Positions 1-7,459 of a DNA stretch of 20,525 nt are shown here, piece after piece; positions within the stretch are counted from its first letter, which is position 1, and each line of letters opens with the position of its first letter. The notes beneath the pieces were generated by a model. That model was not told the origin of the DNA, did not search any database, and was given only the letters and a program-made list of their open reading frames with translations. The DNA is from CAZHTS01 sp964535315. GTDB lineage: Bacteria > Chloroflexota > Anaerolineae > Anaerolineales > Anaerolineaceae. Both the position numbers and the translations under genes were made by a program. The stretch is taken from positions 1 through 20,525 of the forward strand of contig CAZHTS010000081.1 of assembly GCA_964535315.1 (NCBI GenBank). The letters run 5' to 3'.

Positions 1-226
1 GGTTTGAGACCCGCCCCTACCGTTCCGGGATGGCGCAACGCAAAGGCGCGGGGGCGCAAAGAAAAGCTTTGCGGCTTGAGACACCGGTGTCGCCGGTCGA
101 TCATCCGGAAGCACCCTCAACCTGCTTTTCATCCTGCATATCCTGCCCATCCTGTTTGAGCGATCTGCCGGGGCGGTATAACGCCGGCTGTGCGTTGCCG
201 GCGGGGTTTTCGGTTAGCCATAAAAT
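1..226. repeat. Non-coding, repeat-like stretch ahead of adhE
   Basis: No convincing gene is seen here. It holds the word TTGAGAC at 4-10 and again at 76-82; CGCAAAG at 39-45 and 55-61, the second copy forming a perfect 7-bp hairpin with CTTTGCG at 67-73 around a 5-nt loop; a 12-bp perfect palindrome GACACCGGTGTC at 80-91; and three degenerate 9-nt tandem units starting ATCCTG at 131, 140 and 149. The first 20 bases look like the right arm and loop of a hairpin (loop TTTGAGA, arm CCCGCCC) whose left arm lies outside the window. This mosaic is typical of dispersed intergenic repeats; the assignment is an inference. Confidence 0.45.
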
Positions 227-250
227 GGTTGATAAAAGATCAACCTTTTT
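227..250 (+). terminator. Hairpin plus T-tract, terminator-like
   Basis: GGTTGAT (227-233) and ATCAACC (239-245) form a perfect 7-bp stem around AAAAG, followed at once by five T (246-250). This is the form of an intrinsic terminator on the plus strand. It lies just upstream of the adhE promoter, so it most likely ends a transcript that enters from the left of the window. The stem is short and AT-rich, so the strength is uncertain. Confidence 0.5.
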
Positions 251-254
251 GTTG

Positions 255-284
255 ATGACAGGCGGTGGGGCACTCCTATACAAT
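255..284 (+). promoter_or_regulatory. Sigma-70-type promoter of adhE
   Basis: ATGACA at 255-260 matches the -35 consensus TTGACA at five of six positions. TATACA at 277-282 (16-bp spacer) or TACAAT at 279-284 (18-bp spacer) can serve as -10. The predicted start is near 289-291, giving an adhE leader of about 85 nt. The Rex-like operator begins where transcription would start. Confidence 0.5.
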
Positions 285-288
285 CTGT

Positions 289-306
289 TTGTGATGAAAT
301 TCACAA
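289..306. promoter_or_regulatory. Rex (redox-sensing repressor) operator candidate
   Basis: The 18-bp sequence TTGTGATGAAATTCACAA matches the Rex consensus TTGTGAA-N4-TTCACAA at 13 of the 14 specified positions; only the seventh base (T for A) differs. It covers the predicted transcription start of adhE, the right place for a repressor. Rex senses the NADH/NAD+ ratio and is an established regulator of adhE-type fermentation genes in several phyla. No rex gene is in the window, so binding is inferred from the site alone. Confidence 0.7.
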
Positions 307-328
307 GCAGAGCAATCAAGAACGCCAG

Positions 329-346
329 GCCAACGGGATCGTTGGC
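329..346 (+). other. Leader hairpin in the adhE 5' UTR
   Basis: GCCAACG (329-335) and CGTTGGC (340-346) form a perfect 7-bp GC-rich stem closed by the tetraloop GGAT. It sits between the Rex-like site and the Shine-Dalgarno sequence of adhE and would be present in the mRNA leader. It could affect mRNA stability or translation, but no known riboswitch class is recognised. Confidence 0.4.
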
Positions 347-374
347 AACGGATATTGAGAGGAGTGAGGTAAAA

Positions 375-3026
375 ATGAGTGAACTGACGTATGCTATCCA
401 GACGGGTACGATTGTGGTGGACCGGGATGCTTATTTGCAAGGCGCTAAAACGATCGAGGAACTGGACGAGCTGGTTGCGCGTGTCAAACGCGCCCAGGCG
501 GTGTTCGCCACGTTTTCGCAGGAGCAGGTGGATCGTATTTTCCGCGAGGCTTCGCTGGCGGCCAGCGCCGAGCGCATCAGCCTGGCGAAGGACGCCGTGG
601 CCGAGACCGGCATGGGGATCGTTGAAGACAAGGTGATCAAGAATCACTTTGCCTCGGAGTATATCTATAACCAATATCGTAACAGTAAGACCTGCGGCTT
701 GATCGAAGAAGACCGGGCCAACGGTATTCAGAAGTTTGCCGAGTCGTTGGGCCTGATTTGCGGCATTGTGCCGGTCACCAACCCGACCTCCACGACTATT
801 TTCAAGGCGCTGATTGCGCTCAAGACGCGCAACGGCATCATCTTCTCACCCCATCCGCGCGCCAAGAAGGCGACCGCACGGGCGGCGGCGATCATCCTGG
901 AGGCGGCGGTGCGCGCCGGAGCGCCGGACGACATCATTGGCTGGATTGGGGCGCCCTCGCTGGAGATGACCAATCGCCTGATGACGCACCCCGGCATCAA
1001 CCTGATCCTGGCGACGGGCGGGCTGGGCATGGTGCGGGCGGCGTATTCCTCCGGCAAGCCGGCCATCGGGGTCGGGGCCGGCAACACCCCGGCGCTGATC
1101 GATGAAACGGCCGACATCCGTATGGCGGTTAACTCGATCATTCTGAGCAAAACCTTCGACAACGGCATGATTTGCGCCTCGGAACAGTGCGTGATCGTGC
1201 ACGAGGCGATTTATGATGCGGTCATCGCTGAATTTGCCCGCCGGCGCGCCTACCTGTTGACGCCCGAGCAAAAGGCGCAGTTGGGTGCGATTCTAATGGA
1301 TCCCAAGCAGTGCGCCGTCAACCCGACCATTGTCGGCCAGCCGGCGACGAAGATTGCCGCCCTGGCCGGTTTGCAGGTGCCGGCCAATACCGAGGTGTTG
1401 ATCGGTGAATTCGGCGAGATTTCAGCCAATGAACCGTTTGCGCTGGAAAAACTCTCGCCAACTCTGGGCCTGATTCGCTGCAAGAGTTTTGAAGAAGGGG
1501 TCGAGATGGCTCACCGCCTGGTGGAACTGGGCGGAATGGGGCACACCTCGGTACTGTATACTGCCAAAGACAACCTGGAACGCATCCAGTACTTTGGGAT
1601 GCGTTCCAAGACCGGCCGCATCCTGATCAATATGCCCTCCTCGCAGGGCGCCATCGGCGATGTGTACAACTTCCGCCTCGAACCCTCATTGACGCTGGGC
1701 TGTGGAAGCTGGGGCGGTAATTCGGTCAGCGAAAACGTGGGCGTCAAGCACCTGATCAATATCAAATCGGTGGCCGAGCGGCGTGAGAATATGCTCTGGT
1801 TCCGCGTCCCGCCCAAACTTTACCACAAGCGCGGCTGCCTGGCCGAGGCGATGCAGGAACTGGAAGGCAAGAAACGCGTCTTTATCGTCACCGACCCGAT
1901 GCTGTTTGAGTTGGGTTTCGTCGATCGCGTCACCGCCATCCTGGAACCGCTGGGGATCAAGTGCGAGTGTTTCCACGAAGTGCAGGCCGACCCGACGCTG
2001 GAAAACATCTATAAGGGCCTGGAGCAGATCCATGCTTTCAAGCCCGATGTGATCATGGCCCTGGGCGGCGGTTCGCCGATGGATGCCGCCAAGATCATCT
2101 GGCTGATGTACGAAGAGCCAGAGGTCAGGTTTGAAGGGCTGGCCCTGCGTTTTATGGACATCCGCAAACGGATTTACTCCTTCCCCAATGTGGGCAAGAA
2201 GGCCATGCTGGTCGCCATCCCAACCACGTCCGGTACCGGTTCGGAGGTTACACCCTTTGCTGTGGTCACCGACGAACGCGACGGCAGTAAATACCCGATT
2301 GCCGACTATGCTCTGACGCCCAACATGGCAGTGATCGACGCCGATCTGGTGATGGACATGCCGCGTGCGATTACTGCCGCTTCCGGTATCGACGCGGTCA
2401 CGCATGCCGTCGAGGCCATCGTATCGGTGATGGCGACGGATTACTCCAATGCGATGGCGTACGAGTCGCTGCGCATGTTGTTCAAGTACCTGCCGGCAGC
2501 CTATCAGGAAGGCGCAGGTGACGCCCGCGCCCGCGAGAAGGTGCACGACGCCGCCAGTATGGCGGGCATGGCCTTTGCCAACGCCTTTTTGGGGCTGTGC
2601 CACGCCATGGCGCACAAACTGGGTGCAGCCTTCCACATCCCGCATGGCATTGCCAACGGTCTGCTGATTAACACCGTCATTGCTTATAACGCCGATGACA
2701 ACCCGACCAAGCAGGCGGCCTTCCCGCAGTACCGTTACCCGGCGGTGAGCGTGCGCTATGCGCGCATTGCCGATTTCCTCGAACTGGGCGGGCAGACGCC
2801 AGAGGAGAAGGTGGCCAACCTGATGCGGGCCATCGATGAACTCAAGGCACAGCTAGACATCCCGGCCAGCATCCGTGCATATGGCATCGACGAAGGCGAG
2901 TTTATGGCGCGGGTCGACGAACTGGCCGAAGAAGCCTTTGACGATCAGTGCATCGGCACCAACCCGCGTTATCCTTTGATCAGCGAAATCCGCGAACTGT
3001 TCATCAAGGCTTATTATGGCGGATAG
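375..3026 (+). CDS. adhE: Bifunctional acetaldehyde-CoA/alcohol dehydrogenase AdhE
   Basis: The product (883 aa) converts acetyl-CoA to acetaldehyde and then to ethanol, using two NADH, in the cytoplasm; family members form spirosomes. The aldehyde dehydrogenase half is about residues 1-460, with catalytic Cys267 in NGMICASEQ. The iron-dependent alcohol dehydrogenase half runs from about 470 to the end. It has the nucleotide motif GGGSPMDAAK and the iron ligands Asp673, His677, His743 and His757, spaced exactly as Asp653, His657, His723 and His737 of E. coli AdhE (891 aa). The frame stays open upstream to 30, but ATG 375 follows a strong GAGAGGAG-type ribosome binding site and gives the family's normal N-terminus; the upstream part is compositionally non-coding. 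The gene is monocistronic, converging on the glycosyltransferase gene 14 nt away. A Rex-like operator suggests induction at high NADH. Confidence 0.96.
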   Translation: MSELTYAIQTGTIVVDRDAYLQGAKTIEELDELVARVKRAQAVFATFSQEQVDRIFREASLAASAERISLAKDAVAETGMGIVEDKVIKNHFASEYIYNQYRNSKTCGLIEEDRANGIQKFAESLGLICGIVPVTNPTSTTIFKALIALKTRNGIIFSPHPRAKKATARAAAIILEAAVRAGAPDDIIGWIGAPSLEMTNRLMTHPGINLILATGGLGMVRAAYSSGKPAIGVGAGNTPALIDETADIRMAVNSIILSKTFDNGMICASEQCVIVHEAIYDAVIAEFARRRAYLLTPEQKAQLGAILMDPKQCAVNPTIVGQPATKIAALAGLQVPANTEVLIGEFGEISANEPFALEKLSPTLGLIRCKSFEEGVEMAHRLVELGGMGHTSVLYTAKDNLERIQYFGMRSKTGRILINMPSSQGAIGDVYNFRLEPSLTLGCGSWGGNSVSENVGVKHLINIKSVAERRENMLWFRVPPKLYHKRGCLAEAMQELEGKKRVFIVTDPMLFELGFVDRVTAILEPLGIKCECFHEVQADPTLENIYKGLEQIHAFKPDVIMALGGGSPMDAAKIIWLMYEEPEVRFEGLALRFMDIRKRIYSFPNVGKKAMLVAIPTTSGTGSEVTPFAVVTDERDGSKYPIADYALTPNMAVIDADLVMDMPRAITAASGIDAVTHAVEAIVSVMATDYSNAMAYESLRMLFKYLPAAYQEGAGDARAREKVHDAASMAGMAFANAFLGLCHAMAHKLGAAFHIPHGIANGLLINTVIAYNADDNPTKQAAFPQYRYPAVSVRYARIADFLELGGQTPEEKVANLMRAIDELKAQLDIPASIRAYGIDEGEFMARVDELAEEAFDDQCIGTNPRYPLISEIRELFIKAYYGG

Positions 3027-3040
3027 CGTGCTGCGCTGAG

Positions 3041-4216
3041 TCAGTTCATTTTGTGCAGGCAGGCCGTGTACAGTTCTTCGTAACGCCTGATGACGTTATC
3101 CAGGCTGTGGGTCTGCACCTTCTTCAGGCTGGCCGTACCCATCTGAGCCCACTGCTCGGGATGGTCGGCCAGCCTGGCCATGCACTGTGCGGCGTCAACG
3201 ATGTTGCCGGGTTCAAAACAGTAACCGTTCAGACCTTCTTCCACCAGTTCGGGCAGCGCTTTGGCACGCGCCACCAGCAGCGGCAGGCCGCTGGCCATCG
3301 CTTCCAGGCTGGCGATGCTCAACAGTTCTGCCTCGCTGGGCATACTGAAGATGTCCACACTGGCGAGCAAGGCGGGTAAGTCCTGGTCGGTGACAAAACC
3401 GGTGAAGCGAACCTGGTCGGTCACCCCCAGTTCCTGGGCCAATTGGCGGTATTTGTTCAGCGCTGCGCCGGCCCCAACCACGGCCAGCTGGATATCCGCC
3501 CGGTTCAGGTATTGGATGGCGCGGATCAGTACGTCGAGTTTCTTTTCGGCGTCCACCCGGCCGACGAAAAGAAAGGTGGTGCGGGTTTCGTCCAGGTGAT
3601 GCCTGCGGCGAATGGCGCTCCGGTCGAGGCGGCGGTCACCGTAGAAATGTTCCAGATTGACCCCGCAGGATACCGCTTCGAGCGGCGCCCTGACGCGCTG
3701 CGCTTTCAAGAGGTTGACCGCCGTGGTGGAGGGCGCCGTCACCAGATCTAGCTGGTCGTACACGGATTTCATCCACCACCACGCCAGCTGGCTGAATAGC
3801 GGCCAGGCCAGCGGCAGCAGCGGAATGTAAGGGGCGATGTTTTCTGGCACGAAGTGGTTGGTGCCCACCACGGGGAGGTGTTTGCGGCGGGCGCAGCGCA
3901 ATATGCTCTCGCTGAGCGGGTAGCGGTCGTGCAGGTGGACGATTTCGGGTGAGAAGCAGCGGAAGACCTCGTCCACTTCCCGGTCGGGGAAGGGGTTGAC
4001 GTATGCCTGGCTGTGCAGCACCTTTAACTCGATGGCGCTCACGGCGAAAATGTGTACGCCGTTGCGTTCTTCCTGGTAGGGCTTACCGCGGTCGGATGGC
4101 GTCGCCACCCAGACCTCATGTCGGCGCCGGGCCAGGCCCTCTGCCAGATTGGCAGTAAACATCGCCTGCCCGTTAAAAGCGGGCGGGTAGGTGGTACCGG
4201 TGATTAAGATTTTCAC
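3041..4216 (-). CDS. GT4-family glycosyltransferase
   Basis: This 391-aa protein is a retaining GT-B glycosyltransferase of family 4, likely cytosolic or membrane-associated, moving a sugar from an NDP-sugar to a lipid or polysaccharide acceptor. The N-terminal half (residues 1-175) starts with MKILITGTTYPP and the glycine-containing loop NGQAMF. The C-terminal half has the nucleotide-sugar site, with VGRVDAEKKLDVLI near 218 and the E-x7-E motif Glu297/Glu305. Local similarity is to the PimA/DgdA-like, lipid-glycosylating branch, but the acceptor cannot be read from sequence. The start is GTG at 4216, with AGGAAA seven bases upstream. It follows the DedA-like gene on the same strand after 64 nt, so the two are probably cotranscribed and may share a role in membrane lipid or surface glycan synthesis. 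Confidence 0.88.
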   Translation of the reverse strand: MKILITGTTYPPAFNGQAMFTANLAEGLARRRHEVWVATPSDRGKPYQEERNGVHIFAVSAIELKVLHSQAYVNPFPDREVDEVFRCFSPEIVHLHDRYPLSESILRCARRKHLPVVGTNHFVPENIAPYIPLLPLAWPLFSQLAWWWMKSVYDQLDLVTAPSTTAVNLLKAQRVRAPLEAVSCGVNLEHFYGDRRLDRSAIRRRHHLDETRTTFLFVGRVDAEKKLDVLIRAIQYLNRADIQLAVVGAGAALNKYRQLAQELGVTDQVRFTGFVTDQDLPALLASVDIFSMPSEAELLSIASLEAMASGLPLLVARAKALPELVEEGLNGYCFEPGNIVDAAQCMARLADHPEQWAQMGTASLKKVQTHSLDNVIRRYEELYTACLHKMN

Positions 4217-4280
4217 TGTCCAGTTTCCTGTTTATGGGTGTTTGCCTGCCAGGTGAAACGATAGACAGGTCACCCAGGTT

Positions 4281-4931
4281 CTATTGAGGGTCGTTTTCGG
4301 CATGGAGGGTTGTATCGACCGTCTGCGCGTTTTTCAGGGCACGCCGTCCTCCCCAGAGGAGAACGAGGAGGAAAACGATCGAAGCGGCGACGATCAGGGT
4401 ACTCAGATCTCGGGATACCAGCGTGATTGCCTGGGTGGTGTAATACCCGATGAGCACCAGCAGACCGGTCCAGATCGTTTCGGCGATTAACAACGCCGGG
4501 AACCAGCGTTTCCAGGGCAGACGTACCAGCCCGGCGGCAAGCAGAGAAGGGATCATGAAGCCGGCGGTTAGCTTGGCAAAAAAGAGGATTTTTACGCCAT
4601 GTTGGTGCATGGCGTCGGTCAGACGTTCGACCTGCTCGCGTTTAAGGCGGAAAAGGCTGCCCAGGTGCAAGGCGACCTCGATTTTTCCGCTGTATCCGGC
4701 CAGGTACCACAACGAATCGGCGGTGAGATTGCCGGCGGCCGCGGCGCAGAAGACCGCCCAGGGGCGCATTAACCCGGTTGAAGCCGCCACGGCTCCCAAC
4801 AAGGTGGCGAGGGGGCCTTCAATAGCGACCAGGGCGGCGAGCAAGACGTAGTTCCAACGGCCAATTTCCGGCAGTTGTCCCTGTTGCAGCATGAGCCAGA
4901 AGTTCCTCAGAAGTTCATAAATCGATTCCAT
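4281..4931 (-). CDS. DedA/VTT-family membrane protein, divergent
   Basis: This is a polytopic inner-membrane protein (216 aa from the chosen start) of the DedA (SNARE-associated, VTT) superfamily, whose known members flip undecaprenyl phosphate or phospholipids. Hydrophobic segments lie near residues 29-54, 57-80, 113-135, 143-167 and 177-195. Conserved features present are Glu38 in AIEGP, the GN-x3-D-x3-Y-x2-G block with Asp72, and a G-F-x-IP-x4-AAG block. The two arginines normally seen in FxGRxxPGxR are replaced by Lys120 and Met126, so this is a divergent subfamily. An in-frame ATG at 4949 would add six residues. I prefer 4931 because a TATAAT box (4953-4948) overlaps the upstream ATG and would start transcription just after it; neither ATG has a good ribosome binding site. 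Confidence 0.82.
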   Translation of the reverse strand: MESIYELLRNFWLMLQQGQLPEIGRWNYVLLAALVAIEGPLATLLGAVAASTGLMRPWAVFCAAAAGNLTADSLWYLAGYSGKIEVALHLGSLFRLKREQVERLTDAMHQHGVKILFFAKLTAGFMIPSLLAAGLVRLPWKRWFPALLIAETIWTGLLVLIGYYTTQAITLVSRDLSTLIVAASIVFLLVLLWGGRRALKNAQTVDTTLHAENDPQ

Positions 4932-4947
4932 GTCCGTCTGGGATGCC

Positions 4948-4953
4948 ATTATA
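4948..4953 (-). promoter_or_regulatory. -10 box of the dedA-like gene
   Basis: The minus strand reads TATAAT here, a perfect -10 hexamer, in the 200-nt divergent region between the dedA-like gene and the MarR gene. No clear -35 is seen 16-18 bp upstream. Transcription would start near 4941, about 10 nt before ATG 4931. Confidence 0.4.
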
Positions 4954-5061
4954 GCAAGGCATACGGGTAAAAGCGGATGCGCCCCTTTTTCCGGTGACAG
5001 GTGTAATGCCAGAAGTGACTGCGCTCACCCAGATTAAGAACATCCTGGCACGGACTATTTC

Positions 5062-5090
5062 TTGACAACTGCGGGGTTTGTGGAGATAAT
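5062..5090 (+). promoter_or_regulatory. Strong sigma-70 promoter of the marR-ABC operon
   Basis: TTGACA at 5062-5067 is a perfect -35 box. GATAAT at 5085-5090 follows after exactly 17 bp. The expected start is near 5096-5098, leaving a leader of about 36 nt before the MarR gene. Confidence 0.75.
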
Positions 5091-5122
5091 AGTTTAGAAG
5101 ATTAACTATTAAGTCGATTAAC
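5090..5122. promoter_or_regulatory. AT-rich operator candidate for the MarR protein
   Basis: Immediately after the -10 box are two GATTAAC repeats (5100-5106 and 5116-5122, 16 bp apart), an 11-bp palindrome TTAACTATTAA (5102-5112), and a near-palindrome TAGTTTA/TTAACTA (5090-5096 and 5102-5108). AT-rich dyads overlapping their own promoter are typical MarR-family autoregulatory sites. Exact operator borders are an inference. Confidence 0.5.
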
Positions 5123-5133
5123 CAAGAGGCAAA

Positions 5134-5592
5134 ATGATGTTACCCGATGTGGAGCACGAAGCGGCTTTACAGATGGCCATCGAGCGTTTTTGGGAAGCCA
5201 TCCCGCCGACCTGGCACAGGGTACGCCGGCAGGTCAATCTGGTCACGGTTGAGCAATTTGATATCACCGTCGAACAGTTTCACATCCTGCGGCATATGCG
5301 CAAAGGAGCCAGTTCGGTCAGCGACCTGGCGGATGTCAAACAAATCAGCCGTTCGGCCATCAGCCAGGCGCTGGATGCGCTGGTGGAGAAGGGGCTGATC
5401 ACCCGCCAGCAGGATTGTCACGACCGGCGTTATGTGAAGCTAACGTTGACGCCCGTCGGGCAGGATTTGATCCAGGCCATTTTCAAGGAGAATCGCGCCT
5501 GGATGTCCGCCAGGCTGGCGGGGCTGAACACCGAGGAGCTTGCCACGATCGCCCGTTCGCTGGAATTGTTAAAAAAGGCCCTGGACGGTTAA
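5134..5592 (+). CDS. MarR-family transcriptional regulator
   Basis: This 152-aa protein has the MarR winged-helix fold: dimerisation helices at about residues 8-40 and 125-150, the helix-turn-helix at about 60-90 (SVSDLADVKQISRSAISQAL), and the wing with the family DRR signature at 97-99. It should bind DNA as a dimer and release it when a small ligand binds. AAGAGG at 5124-5129 is the ribosome binding site; ATG 5134 and ATG 5137 are both possible and differ by one residue. The gene lies 85 nt ahead of two ABC exporter genes on the same strand, the usual layout for a repressor controlling a multidrug exporter, and AT-rich dyads overlap its own promoter. Confidence 0.92.
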   Translation: MMLPDVEHEAALQMAIERFWEAIPPTWHRVRRQVNLVTVEQFDITVEQFHILRHMRKGASSVSDLADVKQISRSAISQALDALVEKGLITRQQDCHDRRYVKLTLTPVGQDLIQAIFKENRAWMSARLAGLNTEELATIARSLELLKKALDG

Positions 5593-5677
5593 TCGGGCAG
5601 GTACATAAAGGGGCAGGGTGACAACCCCGTTGGAGCGCGGACCCGCCGTTAATTTCTGATAGTGGAATTTGAAAACG

Positions 5678-7459
5678 ATGAAGCATTTATACCGGTTGGC
5701 GAAATTTATTAAACCGTACCGCACGCAGGCAATGGCGGCCTTTGTGCTGTTGATTTTGATGGTTTTGATGGATCTGTCCATCCCGCGCCTGATTCAGCGC
5801 ATCATCGATCAGGGCATCCGGCAAAACGACATGGCTGTGGTGGTGCAGACCTCGATTTTGATGTTGAGCATCTCGATCCTGGATGCCATTGTGGCCATTG
5901 CCAACAACATTTATTCCATCCAGGTGGGGGAGGGGGTGGGACGTGACCTGCGCCAGACGTTGTTCATCAAGATCCAGCAATTTTCTTTTGGCGATTTGGA
6001 TCGTTACAGTACGGGGAACCTGATGGTGCGGCTCAGCAGCGACACCGCGGCTGTGCAGCGGGTTTATCAGGTCTCGCTGCGCATTGGCTCGCGGGCGCCT
6101 TTGATGATGATCGGCAGTCTGCTACTGATGTTCAATACCAGCCCCGGCCTGGCCATGACCATGATCCCGCTGCTGCTGGTGACTTCGGCGGTGATTGTCA
6201 TTTTTAGCGTGAATATGGAGCCGCTCTTTCGCAGCGTACAGCAGAAGCTGGATCGCCTGAACACCGTTTTACAGGAGAATATTGCCGGCGCCAGGCTGGT
6301 AAAAGCTTTTGTGCGGGCGGAATACGAGGGCCGGCGTTTTGAAGCCGCCAACCAGGATCTGACGGCGCACACCAAACGGGTGATGCAGTGGATGTCGACC
6401 ATGTCGCCGCTGTTGACCATTTTTGTTAACGCCGGCATGGTGATCGTGATCTGGTCGGGTGGGCTACAGGCCATCCGCGGCGATCTATCGCTGGGGCAGA
6501 TTGTGGCTTTCACCAACTATTTGCTCACCACCATGGGGCCGTTGATTATGATGACCCAACTGGCCAATACGTGGGCGAGCGGGATGGCCTCGGCCAAACG
6601 CATCGCCGAGGTGTTGGACGTCGTTCCCCAGGTGCAGCCGGCGGCAGGCGCCGTGGCGCTGTCTGCCTCGACCGCGGCGCGGGTTGAGTTCAGGCAGGTC
6701 AGTTTTCGTTATAAAGGCAGCGGCGACACACGGGTGCTGGAAGATATCAACCTGGTGGCTGAGGCCGGCCAGACGGTGGCCATTTTGGGCGCCACCGGGG
6801 CGGGCAAGACTTCGTTGGTCAACCTGATTCCCCGTTACTACGACGTCGACGGAGGGCAGGTGTGTATCGACGGCGTCGATATTCGCCAGCTTCAAGAAGA
6901 GTCTTTACTGGCTCAGATTGGCATCGTGCCGCAGGAGGCGGTGCTGTTCTCGGGTACGATCCGTGATAACATCGCCTACGGGCGCCCGGAGGCCAGCGAT
7001 GAAGAAATCGTGGCTGCGGCGCGAGCGGCTCAGGCGCACGATTTCATCCGCTCTTTTCCCCAGGGGTACGACACACGCGTGGAAGAACGCGGGGTGAATC
7101 TATCGGGCGGACAAAAGCAGCGGGTGGCGATTGCGCGGGCGCTGCTCACCTGCCCTAAAATCCTGATCCTGGATGACAGCACCAGCGCGGTGGATGTGGA
7201 AACGGAAATCAAGATTCAAGCTGCTTTGGAGCAGCTTATGAAGGGGCGCACCTGTTTTGTGGTGGCGCAGCGCATCAGCACGGTGTTGAACGCCGATAAG
7301 ATTGTGGTGCTGGATAAGGGCAGGATCGTGGCAGAGGGCACCCACCGCCAGTTGATGTCCTCCAGCGCGATTTATCAGGAAATCTACGAATCGCAGCTGG
7401 GGGGTGGGCTGCAAATCGAGGGTGAGGGTGAACTGGCAGCGGCGGAGGTGCAGGCATGA
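5678..7459 (+). CDS. Heterodimeric ABC exporter, degenerate-site subunit
   Basis: This is an ABC half-transporter (593 aa): a six-helix membrane domain (about 1-310) and a nucleotide-binding domain (about 330-575). Walker A is GATGAGKT (371-378) and the signature LSGGQ (475-479) is intact. The catalytic glutamate after Walker B is Asp500 (LDDSTSAVD) and the switch histidine is Gln531 (VVAQR). These substitutions define the non-hydrolysing side of heterodimeric exporters such as BmrC, LmrC and TM287. The partner is the next gene, whose ATG overlaps this stop (ATGA). A TTG at 5669 would add three residues; ATG 5678 is preferred because GTGGA lies at a better distance. The likely role is efflux of drugs or lipids controlled by the upstream MarR protein; the substrate is unknown. 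Confidence 0.93.
   Translation: MKHLYRLAKFIKPYRTQAMAAFVLLILMVLMDLSIPRLIQRIIDQGIRQNDMAVVVQTSILMLSISILDAIVAIANNIYSIQVGEGVGRDLRQTLFIKIQQFSFGDLDRYSTGNLMVRLSSDTAAVQRVYQVSLRIGSRAPLMMIGSLLLMFNTSPGLAMTMIPLLLVTSAVIVIFSVNMEPLFRSVQQKLDRLNTVLQENIAGARLVKAFVRAEYEGRRFEAANQDLTAHTKRVMQWMSTMSPLLTIFVNAGMVIVIWSGGLQAIRGDLSLGQIVAFTNYLLTTMGPLIMMTQLANTWASGMASAKRIAEVLDVVPQVQPAAGAVALSASTAARVEFRQVSFRYKGSGDTRVLEDINLVAEAGQTVAILGATGAGKTSLVNLIPRYYDVDGGQVCIDGVDIRQLQEESLLAQIGIVPQEAVLFSGTIRDNIAYGRPEASDEEIVAAARAAQAHDFIRSFPQGYDTRVEERGVNLSGGQKQRVAIARALLTCPKILILDDSTSAVDVETEIKIQAALEQLMKGRTCFVVAQRISTVLNADKIVVLDKGRIVAEGTHRQLMSSSAIYQEIYESQLGGGLQIEGEGELAAAEVQA

Noticed and set aside
131..157. Possible short CRISPR-like repeats
   Set aside because: The three ATCCTG units are contiguous 9-mers without spacers, and no cas gene is present.
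30..374. N-terminal extension of AdhE by 115 residues
   Set aside because: The frame is open, but this stretch holds repeats, a terminator-like hairpin, a promoter and a Rex site, and ATG 375 has a strong ribosome binding site and the family N-terminus.
1686..2645. 319-aa minus-strand open frame inside adhE
   Set aside because: It is antisense to the conserved AdhE coding sequence and its translation resembles no protein family; it is a GC-driven shadow frame.
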